Notes: a model not told the origin generated them from the sequence alone. A stretch of 64,000 nt of DNA from Phycisphaerales bacterium (GCA_013360675.1 JABWBB010000009.1:1-64000), one strand, 5' to 3'. Positions 7,884-17,619 are shown, counted from the first letter of the stretch. A program made the numbers and translations.

Positions 7884-10430
7884 TTAGCAGCCGCCGGCGT
7901 TCCAGAGGTCGAAGAAGGTGGCGACGTCGGCGTCATCGGGCGTGCCGCCCGAGCCGTTGGCATCGGCGCACGCCTCGCCGTTGTTCCACGCGTCGAAGAA
8001 GGAGGCGACGTCGGCGTCGTCGGGCGTGCCGCCCGAGTTGTTGAAGTCGGCCACGCAGGGGGGGCAGGGCGACCCGGCGACGGCGAAGACCACGAGGGTG
8101 GGCCCGCGGTAGTTGATGTTGGTGCGCCCGGCGTAGGTAGCGGCGACGGTGCGCGGGCTGGGCAGGTTGAAGTCCTCGCTCAGCAGCAGCGTCATCTGGC
8201 CCGCGCCCGACTGGATCTCGCTGGCCATCGCCAGGCCGCCGGCCTGGTTCGAGCCCGCCGCGTCGTAGAGCAGCACGCCGTCCACGTCACCGTTGGCCAC
8301 CACCGTGTAGGGGAAGGTGGCGGCGGGCTGGCGGTCGGGGAAGTCTGTTGCGAAGTTGCCGTACTGCGTCGTGGTCGTGCCGGGGGTGAAGCTGATGCTG
8401 TCGTTGTCGGTCCACCAGGCCACGACATCGCCCGCGGCGGAGAAGCCCGCGTTGGACTGCATCAGGTGCAGGTAGACGCGATCGACGACCCACTGGCCTG
8501 CGCCAAAGGTGGCATCGAGCTGGGTCGCGATGGCGGCGGTGTCGAAGCGCGTCCCGCCGTAGGACTGGAACGAGGCCCCGCCACCATCACCCTGGATGTT
8601 GAAGAAGGCATCGCCGTTGGGGGCGGTCCGTACGCCGTTGGTCTGCACGGTGCCGTTGACGATCGTGGTGACGACCGCGGCGCCTTCGCAGCGATCGCGA
8701 GTGGTGTTTTCGTTGACGTCGGTCAGGTACTGCTGGCCGATCTGGCACTCGTCGGGCACGCCGTTGTTGTCGCAGTCGGTGGAGGTCCCGCTGGAGATGT
8801 CGGTGGCGTCCTCGATGCCGTTGTTGTTGCAGTCGAAGAGGATGGATTCGCAGGAATCGGGGATGCCGTTGAGGTTCACGTCCTGCGAGAATCCGCCGAG
8901 GATGTCGCAGTTGTCAGGCACGCCGTTGCCGTTGCAGTCGGGCGCGCCGCGGGCGAGGTCGCACGAGTCGGGCACGCCGTTGCCGTTGCAATCGGGAGTG
9001 CCGCCGAGGATATCGATGGTGTCGTCCATCCCGTTGCCGTTGCAGTCATTGAGACGCCCGTTGCAGGTGTTGGCGTGGGTGTTGGGGTTGGTGAGGTGCT
9101 GGGTGTTGGTGAGCCAGACATTGGGCGAGCCGGGCGAATCGGGGATGGTGGCCTCGAGGGCGTTGTTGCCGGGGAGGACCCACTGGCCGATGGTGAAGGT
9201 GGCACTGGGGGCGCACACGTTGGGGCGACGCCGCGCGTAGCTGTCCATGTAGCCCCAGTCGATGCTGGTGGGCCCGCCCGCGCCCTCGCCGATGCGGCCG
9301 AAGACATCGACGACGGCGTTGTTGCGCTCGAGGGTGAGCACGTCGTCGCCGTTGAAGAACGAGGCATTGCCATAGGCCGAAGGCTGGTTGAAAACGCCGT
9401 AGACCGTGAGCCAGTTGACCGCGCCCGCGCCGCCCGAGCCCTCGTTGGCGACGGTGTAGGAGGCGCCCGCGGCGAGGGTGACGCCGTTGAGGCTGTAGGA
9501 CTGGGTGGCGACCAGTGAGCCGTTGCCGTAGATGCGCAGGGCATCACTGGCGCCGAAGATCACGGGCGTGGTGCCGATGTTGGTGATCTCGACAAACTTG
9601 GGCAGCGAACCGGCCATGGGCCCGTCGACGATCTCGCTGATGATGACCTGGTTGATGTTCGATTCGCAGGAATCGGGGATCCCGTTCCCGTTGCCGTCGG
9701 GTGCGCCGTTGGCGATGTCGCACTCGTCGGGGATGTTGTTGGCGTTACAGTCCTGGCTGAAGCCGCTCAGGATGTCCTGGGCGTCATCGACGCCGTTGTT
9801 GTTGCAGTCGGTGATCCCGGCGCAGGGGGCGCCCGCGGGGCTGGACGAGTTGCGGGGAACGCCCGCGCCGACCGTGAAGTCGCTGCTGTTGTTGTTCGAG
9901 TCGGTGCAGCCGTCGTTGTTGCGGATGGCCATCGAGGAGTTCGACAGCGTGGCGGTGGGCGCCGTCTCGGAGCAGTTGGCCGTCGCGCCATACCCGACGA
10001 AATCGATGATCGGCGCGCCCGTGGGACAGGTGCCCGTCAGCGCGGTGGTGGCGTTGCAGAGCGCGACCTTGCCGTTGGTGCCGCTGAAGTTGAGCGTGCC
10101 GGTGGCATCCGGGGTCACGGGGAGGGGCACGCCGTTGGTCGTGCCTCCCGCCAGGCGGACAAGGTAGAAGCCGTTGGCGGGGATCGAGCCCGACAGCGCG
10201 GCGGTCGACCACGTCGAGCCCGTGGCCGACGCGTACTGGATCGACCAGCCGGTGAGGCTCACCGGGAGCGCGGTGGTGTTGCGCAGTTCGACGTAGTCAT
10301 TCTGGTAGGTTGCGCCGGAGTTGTTCCCTCCGCCGTAAACCTGGCTGATGACCACCTGGGCGTTGGCCGTGCAGGCCAAGCCCGCGCAGCCGAGAAGTAC
10401 CGCGGCAAAGACATTCCTCTTCATCTGCAT
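7884..10430 (-). CDS. Secreted lamin-tail-domain protein with DCNxNG repeats and GC-type dockerin
   Basis: The protein has 848 aa with a signal peptide ending TANA (about residue 24). The order is: lamin-tail domain (about 25-165, starting VVISQVYGGGNNSG), a block of DCNxNGxxD repeats (about 205-255), a second lamin-tail-like domain (about 257-410, VIISEIVDG), a longer DCNxNG block (about 460-580), a beta-rich region, and a four-cysteine GC-type dockerin (789-848). The DCNxNG repeats look like thrombospondin type-3 calcium repeats and probably form a stiff stalk. Secreted bacterial lamin-tail proteins often occur with nucleases or phosphatases, but no catalytic site is seen. The ATG at 10430 has GGGAG only 3 bases away; the ATG two codons downstream (10424) has better spacing and is equally possible. 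Confidence 0.83.
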   Translation of the reverse strand: MQMKRNVFAAVLLGCAGLACTANAQVVISQVYGGGNNSGATYQNDYVELRNTTALPVSLTGWSIQYASATGSTWSTAALSGSIPANGFYLVRLAGGTTNGVPLPVTPDATGTLNFSGTNGKVALCNATTALTGTCPTGAPIIDFVGYGATANCSETAPTATLSNSSMAIRNNDGCTDSNNNSSDFTVGAGVPRNSSSPAGAPCAGITDCNNNGVDDAQDILSGFSQDCNANNIPDECDIANGAPDGNGNGIPDSCESNINQVIISEIVDGPMAGSLPKFVEITNIGTTPVIFGASDALRIYGNGSLVATQSYSLNGVTLAAGASYTVANEGSGGAGAVNWLTVYGVFNQPSAYGNASFFNGDDVLTLERNNAVVDVFGRIGEGAGGPTSIDWGYMDSYARRRPNVCAPSATFTIGQWVLPGNNALEATIPDSPGSPNVWLTNTQHLTNPNTHANTCNGRLNDCNGNGMDDTIDILGGTPDCNGNGVPDSCDLARGAPDCNGNGVPDNCDILGGFSQDVNLNGIPDSCESILFDCNNNGIEDATDISSGTSTDCDNNGVPDECQIGQQYLTDVNENTTRDRCEGAAVVTTIVNGTVQTNGVRTAPNGDAFFNIQGDGGGASFQSYGGTRFDTAAIATQLDATFGAGQWVVDRVYLHLMQSNAGFSAAGDVVAWWTDNDSISFTPGTTTTQYGNFATDFPDRQPAATFPYTVVANGDVDGVLLYDAAGSNQAGGLAMASEIQSGAGQMTLLLSEDFNLPSPRTVAATYAGRTNINYRGPTLVVFAVAGSPCPPCVADFNNSGGTPDDADVASFFDAWNNGEACADANGSGGTPDDADVATFFDLWNAGGC

Positions 10431-10860
10431 GATCTCCCTGGGAGTGACCTAAACGAGTCTGCAACCTTAGGCAGGACAAAGACTTGGCCTTCCGTGACCC
10501 GCGCCGATTCAGGCCCCATCGATGACCGCCCGTCTATCAGGCCCGGCATCCCGAGTCGCTGAAAGAGGAGGTCGATAACCATGATCGCCTATCAAAATCC
10601 GTATTGATAGCGCGATCTGGGCCAGTCAATCGGTTTTCAGAGTAGACGAAATGCCGATTGAGTCAATGGAATCGGACTCCTCCTCGCGCAATCTTGGCGC
10701 GAAAACTCGCCCGACTGCCGCCATCTGGCAAGTTCCCTTGATCCGGATGCGCAATCCGACCATATTGGATGGCAGAGTTCGGTTCTTTTCCGGTCTTCGC
10801 CGCGCCCGTACGGCGGCCTTGGCGTGTCATGCTCTCCCGAGGGGGATGAGGAGGAAGGTC
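10431..10860. promoter_or_regulatory. Divergent intergenic region with two inverted repeats
   Basis: These 430 bases separate oppositely transcribed dockerin genes and must hold promoters for both. Two inverted repeats stand out: 10583-10595 with 10604-10617 (arms differ by one extra base) and 10626-10633 with 10654-10661 (8 bp perfect, 20-base loop). Neither is followed by a T-run, so they are operator or mRNA-structure candidates rather than terminators. A strong GAGGAGGAAGG ribosome site ends the region before 10861. I could not identify -35/-10 boxes with confidence. Confidence 0.45.
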
Positions 10861-12126
10861 ATGGATCGATCGATCAAAGCCGCGGCGGTCTTGACACTGG
10901 CCATGGTCGCGACGGCGAATGCTCAGGTGTCGACCAAGTCGGCGCCCGCGTCCAAGTCCGCATCCGCCACCCCCGGTCGCTACGTTGAGTTCCCGGTCGA
11001 TTCCGTCGAGATCGAGCAGCTGCGTGTGACCACCCGCGGCACGCGCCTCCCGGGCGGGTTCAGTTCGCGCGACAACTGCCCGCAGACGAGCATGCATTCG
11101 ACCGACCTGTTCAATGGCGGGACGTTCACGCTGCAAGGGGGCTTTGCGCAGGGCGAGGTCGCCGCGGTCAGTTACACGCTGCAGGCCAGCCGCTTCCCGC
11201 TGAAGATCACCGGGGCTGAGTTCTTGATCGGGCAGCAGAACGCCTCCGTGACGACCACCACGCAGTGGTCGGTGCTGATCTGGGACGGGCTACCGGGTAC
11301 GGGCCAGCTCGTCGCCGAGTTTTCATCGGACGGCTCGATCCTGCCGCACGTGGTCATGGCCCCGGGCACGCGTGCAACAAACGTCAACGTGCAGGTGGAT
11401 CCGAGCGATCCTGAGCAGGTCTTTGTGTTCGGCACCCATCCCAGTGCGCTCAACACCTTCTCCGTCGGGTTCCGCATCGATCGCCACAACAACCAGACGC
11501 AGAACCCCTGCACCGTCGCCCCCCCGGCGACGCAGAACGCCTTCCCCGCCACCGACAACTCGGTCGTCGGCTGCGGCACGGGCTATGGACAGCTCCAGCA
11601 GCCCGCCCACAACTGGCTCTATGGCCTCAACTGCGGCGGGCTCGGCTGTCCGCCCAATGGCGGGTGGGCTCGGTTCAGCAGCCTCTCACCAGACACGGTG
11701 CTCGGCGGCGGGTTCTGCCTCACGGGATGCCGCCCGCGCGGCGACTGGGTCATCCGCGCCACGTGGGACCCGGTGAACTGCCCGGGCGTCCCCGGGGCCT
11801 GCTGCATCGCGGCGACCAACGCGTGCCTGCTCTTCGACATCGACACCTGCAATGCTGTCGGCGGGCAGTGGATGGGCGCCAACACCAACTGCGCCGATAA
11901 CAACGGGAACGGTCGCGCCGATTTCTGCGAGCCGCCCAACCCCTGTCCCCCATGCCCGGCGGACTTCAACCGCTCGGGCGGCACACCCGACGACGCCGAC
12001 GTCGCCGCCTATTTCGACGCGTGGAATAACGGCGATCCGTGCGCCGATGCCAACCTCTCGGGCGGGACGCCCGACGACGCCGACGTGGCGGCGTTCTTTG
12101 ATCTCTGGAACGCAGGCGGGTGCTGA
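10861..12126 (+). CDS. Secreted protein of unknown function with GC-type dockerin
   Basis: The protein has 421 aa with a signal peptide ending ATANA (about residue 21). The ATG at 10861 follows a strong GAGGAGGAAGG; in-frame codons further upstream lack this. The body (about 40-300) is a beta-rich domain I do not recognise. A cysteine-rich module follows (about 300-355, GACC... then TCN... ending in one NNGNGRADFC calcium-like repeat); similar GACC modules occur in other planctomycete exported proteins as far as I recall. The four-cysteine GC-type dockerin occupies 362-421. It is the first gene of the rightward dockerin series. Confidence 0.82.
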   Translation: MDRSIKAAAVLTLAMVATANAQVSTKSAPASKSASATPGRYVEFPVDSVEIEQLRVTTRGTRLPGGFSSRDNCPQTSMHSTDLFNGGTFTLQGGFAQGEVAAVSYTLQASRFPLKITGAEFLIGQQNASVTTTTQWSVLIWDGLPGTGQLVAEFSSDGSILPHVVMAPGTRATNVNVQVDPSDPEQVFVFGTHPSALNTFSVGFRIDRHNNQTQNPCTVAPPATQNAFPATDNSVVGCGTGYGQLQQPAHNWLYGLNCGGLGCPPNGGWARFSSLSPDTVLGGGFCLTGCRPRGDWVIRATWDPVNCPGVPGACCIAATNACLLFDIDTCNAVGGQWMGANTNCADNNGNGRADFCEPPNPCPPCPADFNRSGGTPDDADVAAYFDAWNNGDPCADANLSGGTPDDADVAAFFDLWNAGGC

Positions 12127-12327
12127 TCGTCGGTCCTGAGTAGACCGCCTCAACTCGCCGGCACATCGCGGTGCGCGGCGGGGTGTCCGAGAACCCCGGC
12201 GCGGGATGTAACACCTTGGGCGTCCCCGCGTAGACGCCTGCGTGGCTGACGCCGGCAGTCGGTGACTGAGCCTTGGTCGAGTCGAGCCTGCACCCCTGGC
12301 GCGGGCCTTTTTCAGGAGGGTCGAGAG

Positions 12328-15129
12328 ATGTCCCATGTCCTTCGCGCGGGCGTGCGTGCCGCGGTACTGACCAGTCTGCTGGCCACCTGCGGCCTGGCGC
12401 TGGGTATTGATCAGAATGCCGCCGGCGGCTTTGTTCCGCCCGAGACCCAAGCGCTGATCGATGCGACCCCGGGCCTCCACGCCGACATGCTCCCCGGGCG
12501 CGTGATGGGCCTGTGGGGCACGGCGATGCTCGCCGCCAAGGATCCGGCCACCGCGGCCCAGTCGTGGCTGGCCATGCACGACCGGGCGCTGGGCGCCGGC
12601 CCGCTCGAGACCGCGCTCATCCGCGAGGACGAGGTCAACTACGGCAAGTTCAGCGTGTTCGTGTACGAGCAGCAGATGGACGGCGTGCCCGTCGAGTTTG
12701 GGCGCGTCCGCGTGATCGTGCTCAACACGCGCGACGACAGCCGCGTGGTGGGCGTGAGCTCCCGCGTGGCGCCGCGCCCCTTCGAGGGGTTCCGCCCCGA
12801 CACGCACGACGCCGTCGACGCGTTCAACGTGGTGACGTCCTTCGAGGTCTTCAAGCGATTCGAGAACTGGTCCAAGCCCGAGATGGTGATCTACTTCGGC
12901 GAGGGCGATCTGCCCGCGCCGATCGAGCCCGTCCGCGCGTGGAAGTTCACGGGCGAGTTGGTGCACGCCGATCCCGAGAAGTACCAGAAGAAAACCTTCT
13001 TCGTCGACGCGAGCAACGGGCGGCTGCTGTTCATCCGCAATGAGGTGCTGCACATCGACGTGACGGGCCAGGTGCTGGCCAACGCGACGCCCTGGCCGCT
13101 GGGCAACGCCGCCGCCGATCACGCGGGCAACCCGCCGATCCTGCAGACCGTGCCCAACATCAAGGTGCGGATCGTGGGCGGGGGCGAGGCCTTCACCGAC
13201 GCCGACGGCAACTTCACGATCGCGCACGCGGGCACGGCCCCCGTGACGATCGAGGCGAGCGTGGGCGATGGTCGCTGGGCCCGCGTGGCCGATCAGGGCG
13301 GCACGCCGCTGATCACCGCCAGCACCACCGCGACGCCGGGCATCCCCGCGACGCTGACCCTGAACACGACCCCGGGCCAGTTCACCAACGCCCAGGCCAA
13401 CGCGTTCATCCACCAGACGCTGACGCACAACCACTTCAAGGATCGCGCGCCCACCTTCACCGCGCTCGACACGCAGCTCCCGGCCAACACCGCCGTCTCG
13501 GGCTCGTGCAACGCCTTCTACAACGGCACCTCCACCAACTACTACAACATGAGCGCCACGTGCAACAACACCGCCTTCTCGTCGGTCGTTGCGCACGAGT
13601 ACGGGCACCACATCGTCAACCGCCTGGGCCTGGCCCAGGGGGCCTTTGGCGAGGGCTTCGGTGACACCATGAGCATGATGATCTACGACGACCCGGTGGT
13701 CGGGCGGTTCTTCAACATCAGCGGCGGGGCCGTCCGCACGCCCGACACCACCAACCAGCAGTACCCCTGCTCGACGACCGCCGTGCACACCTGCGGGCAG
13801 ATCCTGGGCAACGTGATGTGGGAGCTGCGCAAGGCCTTCGTCAACCAGCACGGGCTGACGAACGGGCGCGACATGATCCGCCAGCAGCACATCGACTGGG
13901 CCCTCATCACCGCGGGCGGCGTGGGCAATGAATCCGCCAACCCCGGCACCCTGTGGGAATGGCTCACTATCGATGACAACGACGGGAACCTCAACAACGG
14001 CAGCCCCAACTACTGCCTCATCGTCGGCGCGTTCGCGCAGAGCGGCATCCCCGAGCCGCAGCTCACCCCGTCGGTCGCGTTCGCCTTCCCCGATGGTCAG
14101 CCTTCGAACCTCGTGCCGGGCGTGGCGACGAACTTCCGCGTGAATGTCTCCGCCGGCAGCGCGACGCCCCTGCCGGGCACCGGGTCGCTCTACTACCGCC
14201 GCGTGGGCGCTTCGTCGTTCACGATCGCCCCCATGACGCAGGGCGCGGCCAACCAATACACCGCGACCATTCCCGCGCAGGACTGCGGCGCCCCGATCGA
14301 GTACTACGTGCGCGTCGGGATCAACGGCGGCGCGGCGGTCTCGCCCTATGCCTTCTGTGCACAGCCCACGCGCTACGCGACGATCACCAGCGGCCAGAGT
14401 GTCGTCGCCACCGACGACATGGAGATCGACCGCGGCTGGACGGTCGGTGGCAACGCCAGCTCGGGGGCATGGGTGTTGGGTGATCCGATCGGCACCGCCG
14501 CTCAGCCTGAAGACGACACCACCCCCGGCGGCGTGAACTGCTGGTTCACCGGCCAAGGCACGGCCGGCGGCGCGGTCGGCGAGGCCGACGTCGACGGCGG
14601 CTACACCATTCTCACCAGCCCCACCTACAACCTCAACGGCTTCGCCGATGCCGAGATCCGCTACAACCGCTGGTATTCCAACAACGCCGGAGCCGCCCCC
14701 GGCGCCGACTGGTTCTACACCTACGTCAGCACCAACGGCGGCTCGTCCTGGCGGCTGGCTCAGCTCGTCGGACCCAACGGCCCTGAAACCACCGGCGGGT
14801 GGAGGGCCTCGTCCTTCCGCCTCTCTGATGTGCGGTTGACGCCCACGTCGTCGGTGCGCGTGCGGTTCCGCGCCGAGGACATCTATTCAGGTTCAATCGT
14901 CGAGGCCGCCATCGATGACCTTGAAGTTATCGGCATCACCTGCGACAACGCGCCCCCCTGCCCGGGCGATTACAACGGCTCGGGCGGCACGCCCGACGAC
15001 GCCGACGTCGCCGCCTTCTTCGCCGACTGGAACGCGGGTGATCCCCGCGCCGACATCAACGGGAGCGGCGGCACGCCCGATGACGCCGACGTCGCCGAGT
15101 TCTTCAACTTCTGGAATCAGGGCTGCTGA
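12328..15129 (+). CDS. Secreted M36 (fungalysin-type) metallopeptidase with GC-type dockerin
   Basis: The protein has 933 aa and starts at an ATG with AGGAGG 8 bases upstream. A signal peptide (about 1-29, ending ALG) is followed by an FTP-type propeptide region (about 40-230), then the catalytic domain with HExxH (H423, E424, H427) and the third ligand in GEGFGD (E442), as in fungalysins. A MAM/jelly-roll-like domain (about 690-875) precedes a two-cysteine GC-type dockerin (878-933). M36 enzymes are made as zymogens and cleave extracellular proteins after removal of the propeptide. A strong terminator lies just downstream at 15146. Confidence 0.92.
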   Translation: MSHVLRAGVRAAVLTSLLATCGLALGIDQNAAGGFVPPETQALIDATPGLHADMLPGRVMGLWGTAMLAAKDPATAAQSWLAMHDRALGAGPLETALIREDEVNYGKFSVFVYEQQMDGVPVEFGRVRVIVLNTRDDSRVVGVSSRVAPRPFEGFRPDTHDAVDAFNVVTSFEVFKRFENWSKPEMVIYFGEGDLPAPIEPVRAWKFTGELVHADPEKYQKKTFFVDASNGRLLFIRNEVLHIDVTGQVLANATPWPLGNAAADHAGNPPILQTVPNIKVRIVGGGEAFTDADGNFTIAHAGTAPVTIEASVGDGRWARVADQGGTPLITASTTATPGIPATLTLNTTPGQFTNAQANAFIHQTLTHNHFKDRAPTFTALDTQLPANTAVSGSCNAFYNGTSTNYYNMSATCNNTAFSSVVAHEYGHHIVNRLGLAQGAFGEGFGDTMSMMIYDDPVVGRFFNISGGAVRTPDTTNQQYPCSTTAVHTCGQILGNVMWELRKAFVNQHGLTNGRDMIRQQHIDWALITAGGVGNESANPGTLWEWLTIDDNDGNLNNGSPNYCLIVGAFAQSGIPEPQLTPSVAFAFPDGQPSNLVPGVATNFRVNVSAGSATPLPGTGSLYYRRVGASSFTIAPMTQGAANQYTATIPAQDCGAPIEYYVRVGINGGAAVSPYAFCAQPTRYATITSGQSVVATDDMEIDRGWTVGGNASSGAWVLGDPIGTAAQPEDDTTPGGVNCWFTGQGTAGGAVGEADVDGGYTILTSPTYNLNGFADAEIRYNRWYSNNAGAAPGADWFYTYVSTNGGSSWRLAQLVGPNGPETTGGWRASSFRLSDVRLTPTSSVRVRFRAEDIYSGSIVEAAIDDLEVIGITCDNAPPCPGDYNGSGGTPDDADVAAFFADWNAGDPRADINGSGGTPDDADVAEFFNFWNQGC

Positions 15130-15145
15130 GTTTCGTCCTCTTGTC

Positions 15146-15190
15146 GTCGCCCGTGCGGATAGCCCCCGCGCCGCACGGGCGACTTTTTTT
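15146..15190 (+). terminator. Strong rho-independent terminator
   Basis: A perfect 13-bp GC-rich stem (15146-15158 with 15171-15183) has a 12-base loop and seven T residues (15184-15190). It ends only 12 bases before the next ATG (15203), leaving almost no room for a separate promoter between the terminator and that start. Confidence 0.92.
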
Positions 15191-15202
15191 ACGGAGCGCG
15201 CC

Positions 15203-17533
15203 ATGGATCTACGTTCGTTGCTGGCGATCCCCCTCTTCTCGGCCGTTGCGCTCGGCCAGGGCCCGTGCGAAGATCCCTACGCCCCGGGCTTTGATGATCA
15301 CACGGGCTGCGGCAAGGCCTGCATGCTGCGCCAGCGCGCCGCCGCGGGCCTGCCCGTCAATGACGACCCCGCCCAGTCCTTCCAGGGGCGCGAGGCCATG
15401 GGCGCGACGGACGTGCTCTCGAACGATCTCGACATCGAGATCGATCCGGCCAATGTGACCATCAATGGCAGCAACACCATGCGCGTGCGCGTGCTTACGC
15501 AGGGCCTGACCGAGTTCACGTTCATGCTGCGCAGCAACTTCGCCATCACCTCGGCGACGATCAACGGCGCGACCAACGTCAGCGTCGCCAACCCGCCGGC
15601 CAACAGTTACGCGCGTCGCGTGACGCTCGACCGGGCCTACAACGCGGGCGAAGAGTTCACCCTGCGGATCGCCTACAACGGCCCCGCCGTCAGCCGCGGC
15701 TTTGGCTCGATCACCTTCGGCACGCAGCCCGGCTCGACCAACCCGATCGTCTCGACGCTCAGCGAGGCGTATTACGCGGGGACGTGGTGGCCCGTCAAAG
15801 ACGGCGACGTCTTCCTGCCGGGCGACAACGACGACAAGGCCACGCTCCGCCTGGCGATCACCGCGCCCAACACCCTGCGCAGCGTCTCCAACGGCCTGCT
15901 CACCGGCGTGACTGACCTGCCCAACAGCCGCCGTCGCTACCAGTGGGTGCACAACTACCCCATCTCGACGTACCTCGTCGCCTTCTCGTCGAGCGTCTAC
16001 AACACGTGGACGCGCACCTACACCTATCCGCTGTCGGGCGGCGGCACGGGCTCGATGCCCGTCGAGTTCAACATCTACCCGGGTTCCGACACGCCCGCCA
16101 ACCGCACCGCGTGGGAACTTTGTCTTCCCATGTTCGACGCCTTCCGCCCCGTCTTTGGCGAGTACCCCTTCGTCAACGAGAAATACGGCATCTACCAGTT
16201 CCCCTTCGGCGGCGGGATGGAGCACCAGACCAACACCGGCCAGGGCACCTTCAGCGAATCGGTCACCGCCCACGAACTCGGGCACCAGTGGTGGGGCGAT
16301 GACGTCACCTGCCGCACGTGGCACGACATCTGGCTCAACGAAGGCTTCGCGACCTACTCCGAAGCGCTCTGGTACGAGCGCAAGCCCGGCTCGGCGGGGA
16401 TCTCGGCGCTGCACGGGGCGATGGCCTCGCGCCGCCCCGGGGCCGTCAGCGGCAGCGTCTATGTCTACGCCACCAACGACATGAACCGTATCTTCAGCAG
16501 CACCTATTCCTATCGCAAGGCGGCGTGGGTGCTGCACCAGTTGCGCAAGGTGGTGGGGGATGCGACGTTCTTCCAGATCCTCGCCGCCCATCGCGCCGCG
16601 TTCTCCGGGCGCGGCGCTACGACCGACGAGTTCATCGCCCTCGCCTCGAGCATCAACATGCAGAACGGCGGCGAAGATCTGCAGGGCTTCTTCACCCAGT
16701 GGGTCTACGCCGGGGGCGCGCCCGAATATGTCTACGCCTGGGAGAACGCCACCATCGGCGGCGCGCCCTACCTGCGCCTGCGCATCCGCCAGACGCAGGA
16801 TGCGACCTGGGGCGTCGATTCGCGCTTCGACATGCCCGTGGACATCCGCGTGAATACGGGCGCGACCCACACGACGCGCACCGTCCGCAACGACCGTCGC
16901 GATCAATATTTCCTGCTGCCGCTCACCGCCCCCGCCACGGACATCGTGCTCGACGAGTTCAACTGGATCCTGAACACCGCCAAGACGAGCGAGGCATACG
17001 TCCCGGGGCCGCCCAAGATCGCCGCCGCGTCGATCGCCCCCGGCGATGAGATCCGCGCGGATCTCTTCGCGGGCGAGGTGTGGCTGCAGTTCAGCGACGC
17101 GGTCTCCATCACGCCCGCGCATGTCACGCTCACCGGCCCCGGCGGCAGCATCCCCGTGACACTCGCGTACAACGCCGCCTCTTGGCGTGCGACCATCACC
17201 ACCGGTCTGCTCGCGCCCGGGGCCTATACGCTCGGCGTCGGCGCGGGCGTCACCGCCCAGGTCGGGGGCAGCGCGCTCGATGGCGAGATCGCCGGGTCGC
17301 TCCCCTCGGGCAACGGCATCGCCGGCGGCAACGCCGCCCTCGCCTTCGTCATCACCCCCGCCTGCCTGGCCGATTTCAACGCCAGCGGCGGGACCCCCGA
17401 CGATGCCGACGTCGCCGATTTCTTCGCCGCCTGGAGCGCGGGCGAAGAGGCCGCCGACATCAACGCCAGCGGCGGGACCCCCGACGACGCCGACGTCGCC
17501 GAGTTCTTCACTCTCTGGAACAACGGCTGCTGA
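15203..17533 (+). CDS. Secreted M1-family aminopeptidase with GC-type dockerin
   Basis: The protein has 776 aa. The ATG at 15203 follows ACGGAG and begins a signal peptide (MDLRSLLAIPLFSAVALG). The zinc site HELGHQWWGD (H357, E358, H361) and NEGFATY (E380) has the M1 spacing of 18 residues between HExxH and Glu. The upstream GGMEHQ corresponds to the GxMEN substrate-binding motif, with Asn replaced by His. An Ig-like domain (about 610-715) leads to a two-cysteine GC-type dockerin (721-776). It should remove N-terminal residues from extracellular peptides and so complements the M36 endopeptidase encoded just upstream. Confidence 0.93.
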   Translation: MDLRSLLAIPLFSAVALGQGPCEDPYAPGFDDHTGCGKACMLRQRAAAGLPVNDDPAQSFQGREAMGATDVLSNDLDIEIDPANVTINGSNTMRVRVLTQGLTEFTFMLRSNFAITSATINGATNVSVANPPANSYARRVTLDRAYNAGEEFTLRIAYNGPAVSRGFGSITFGTQPGSTNPIVSTLSEAYYAGTWWPVKDGDVFLPGDNDDKATLRLAITAPNTLRSVSNGLLTGVTDLPNSRRRYQWVHNYPISTYLVAFSSSVYNTWTRTYTYPLSGGGTGSMPVEFNIYPGSDTPANRTAWELCLPMFDAFRPVFGEYPFVNEKYGIYQFPFGGGMEHQTNTGQGTFSESVTAHELGHQWWGDDVTCRTWHDIWLNEGFATYSEALWYERKPGSAGISALHGAMASRRPGAVSGSVYVYATNDMNRIFSSTYSYRKAAWVLHQLRKVVGDATFFQILAAHRAAFSGRGATTDEFIALASSINMQNGGEDLQGFFTQWVYAGGAPEYVYAWENATIGGAPYLRLRIRQTQDATWGVDSRFDMPVDIRVNTGATHTTRTVRNDRRDQYFLLPLTAPATDIVLDEFNWILNTAKTSEAYVPGPPKIAAASIAPGDEIRADLFAGEVWLQFSDAVSITPAHVTLTGPGGSIPVTLAYNAASWRATITTGLLAPGAYTLGVGAGVTAQVGGSALDGEIAGSLPSGNGIAGGNAALAFVITPACLADFNASGGTPDDADVADFFAAWSAGEEAADINASGGTPDDADVAEFFTLWNNGC

Positions 17534-17619
17534 GGCAACGCCGCTCGCTGTCTTGGATCGAACACATTTGGGCTTGCCGCGCCGCCTGGTTCATGCTTGA
17601 ATCGGACCCGGAGGACCGC

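Noticed and set aside
11686-14556. Open frame of over 950 codons on the minus strand
   Set aside because: It opposes the M36 peptidase and the preceding dockerin gene, and has no domain motif or ribosome site.
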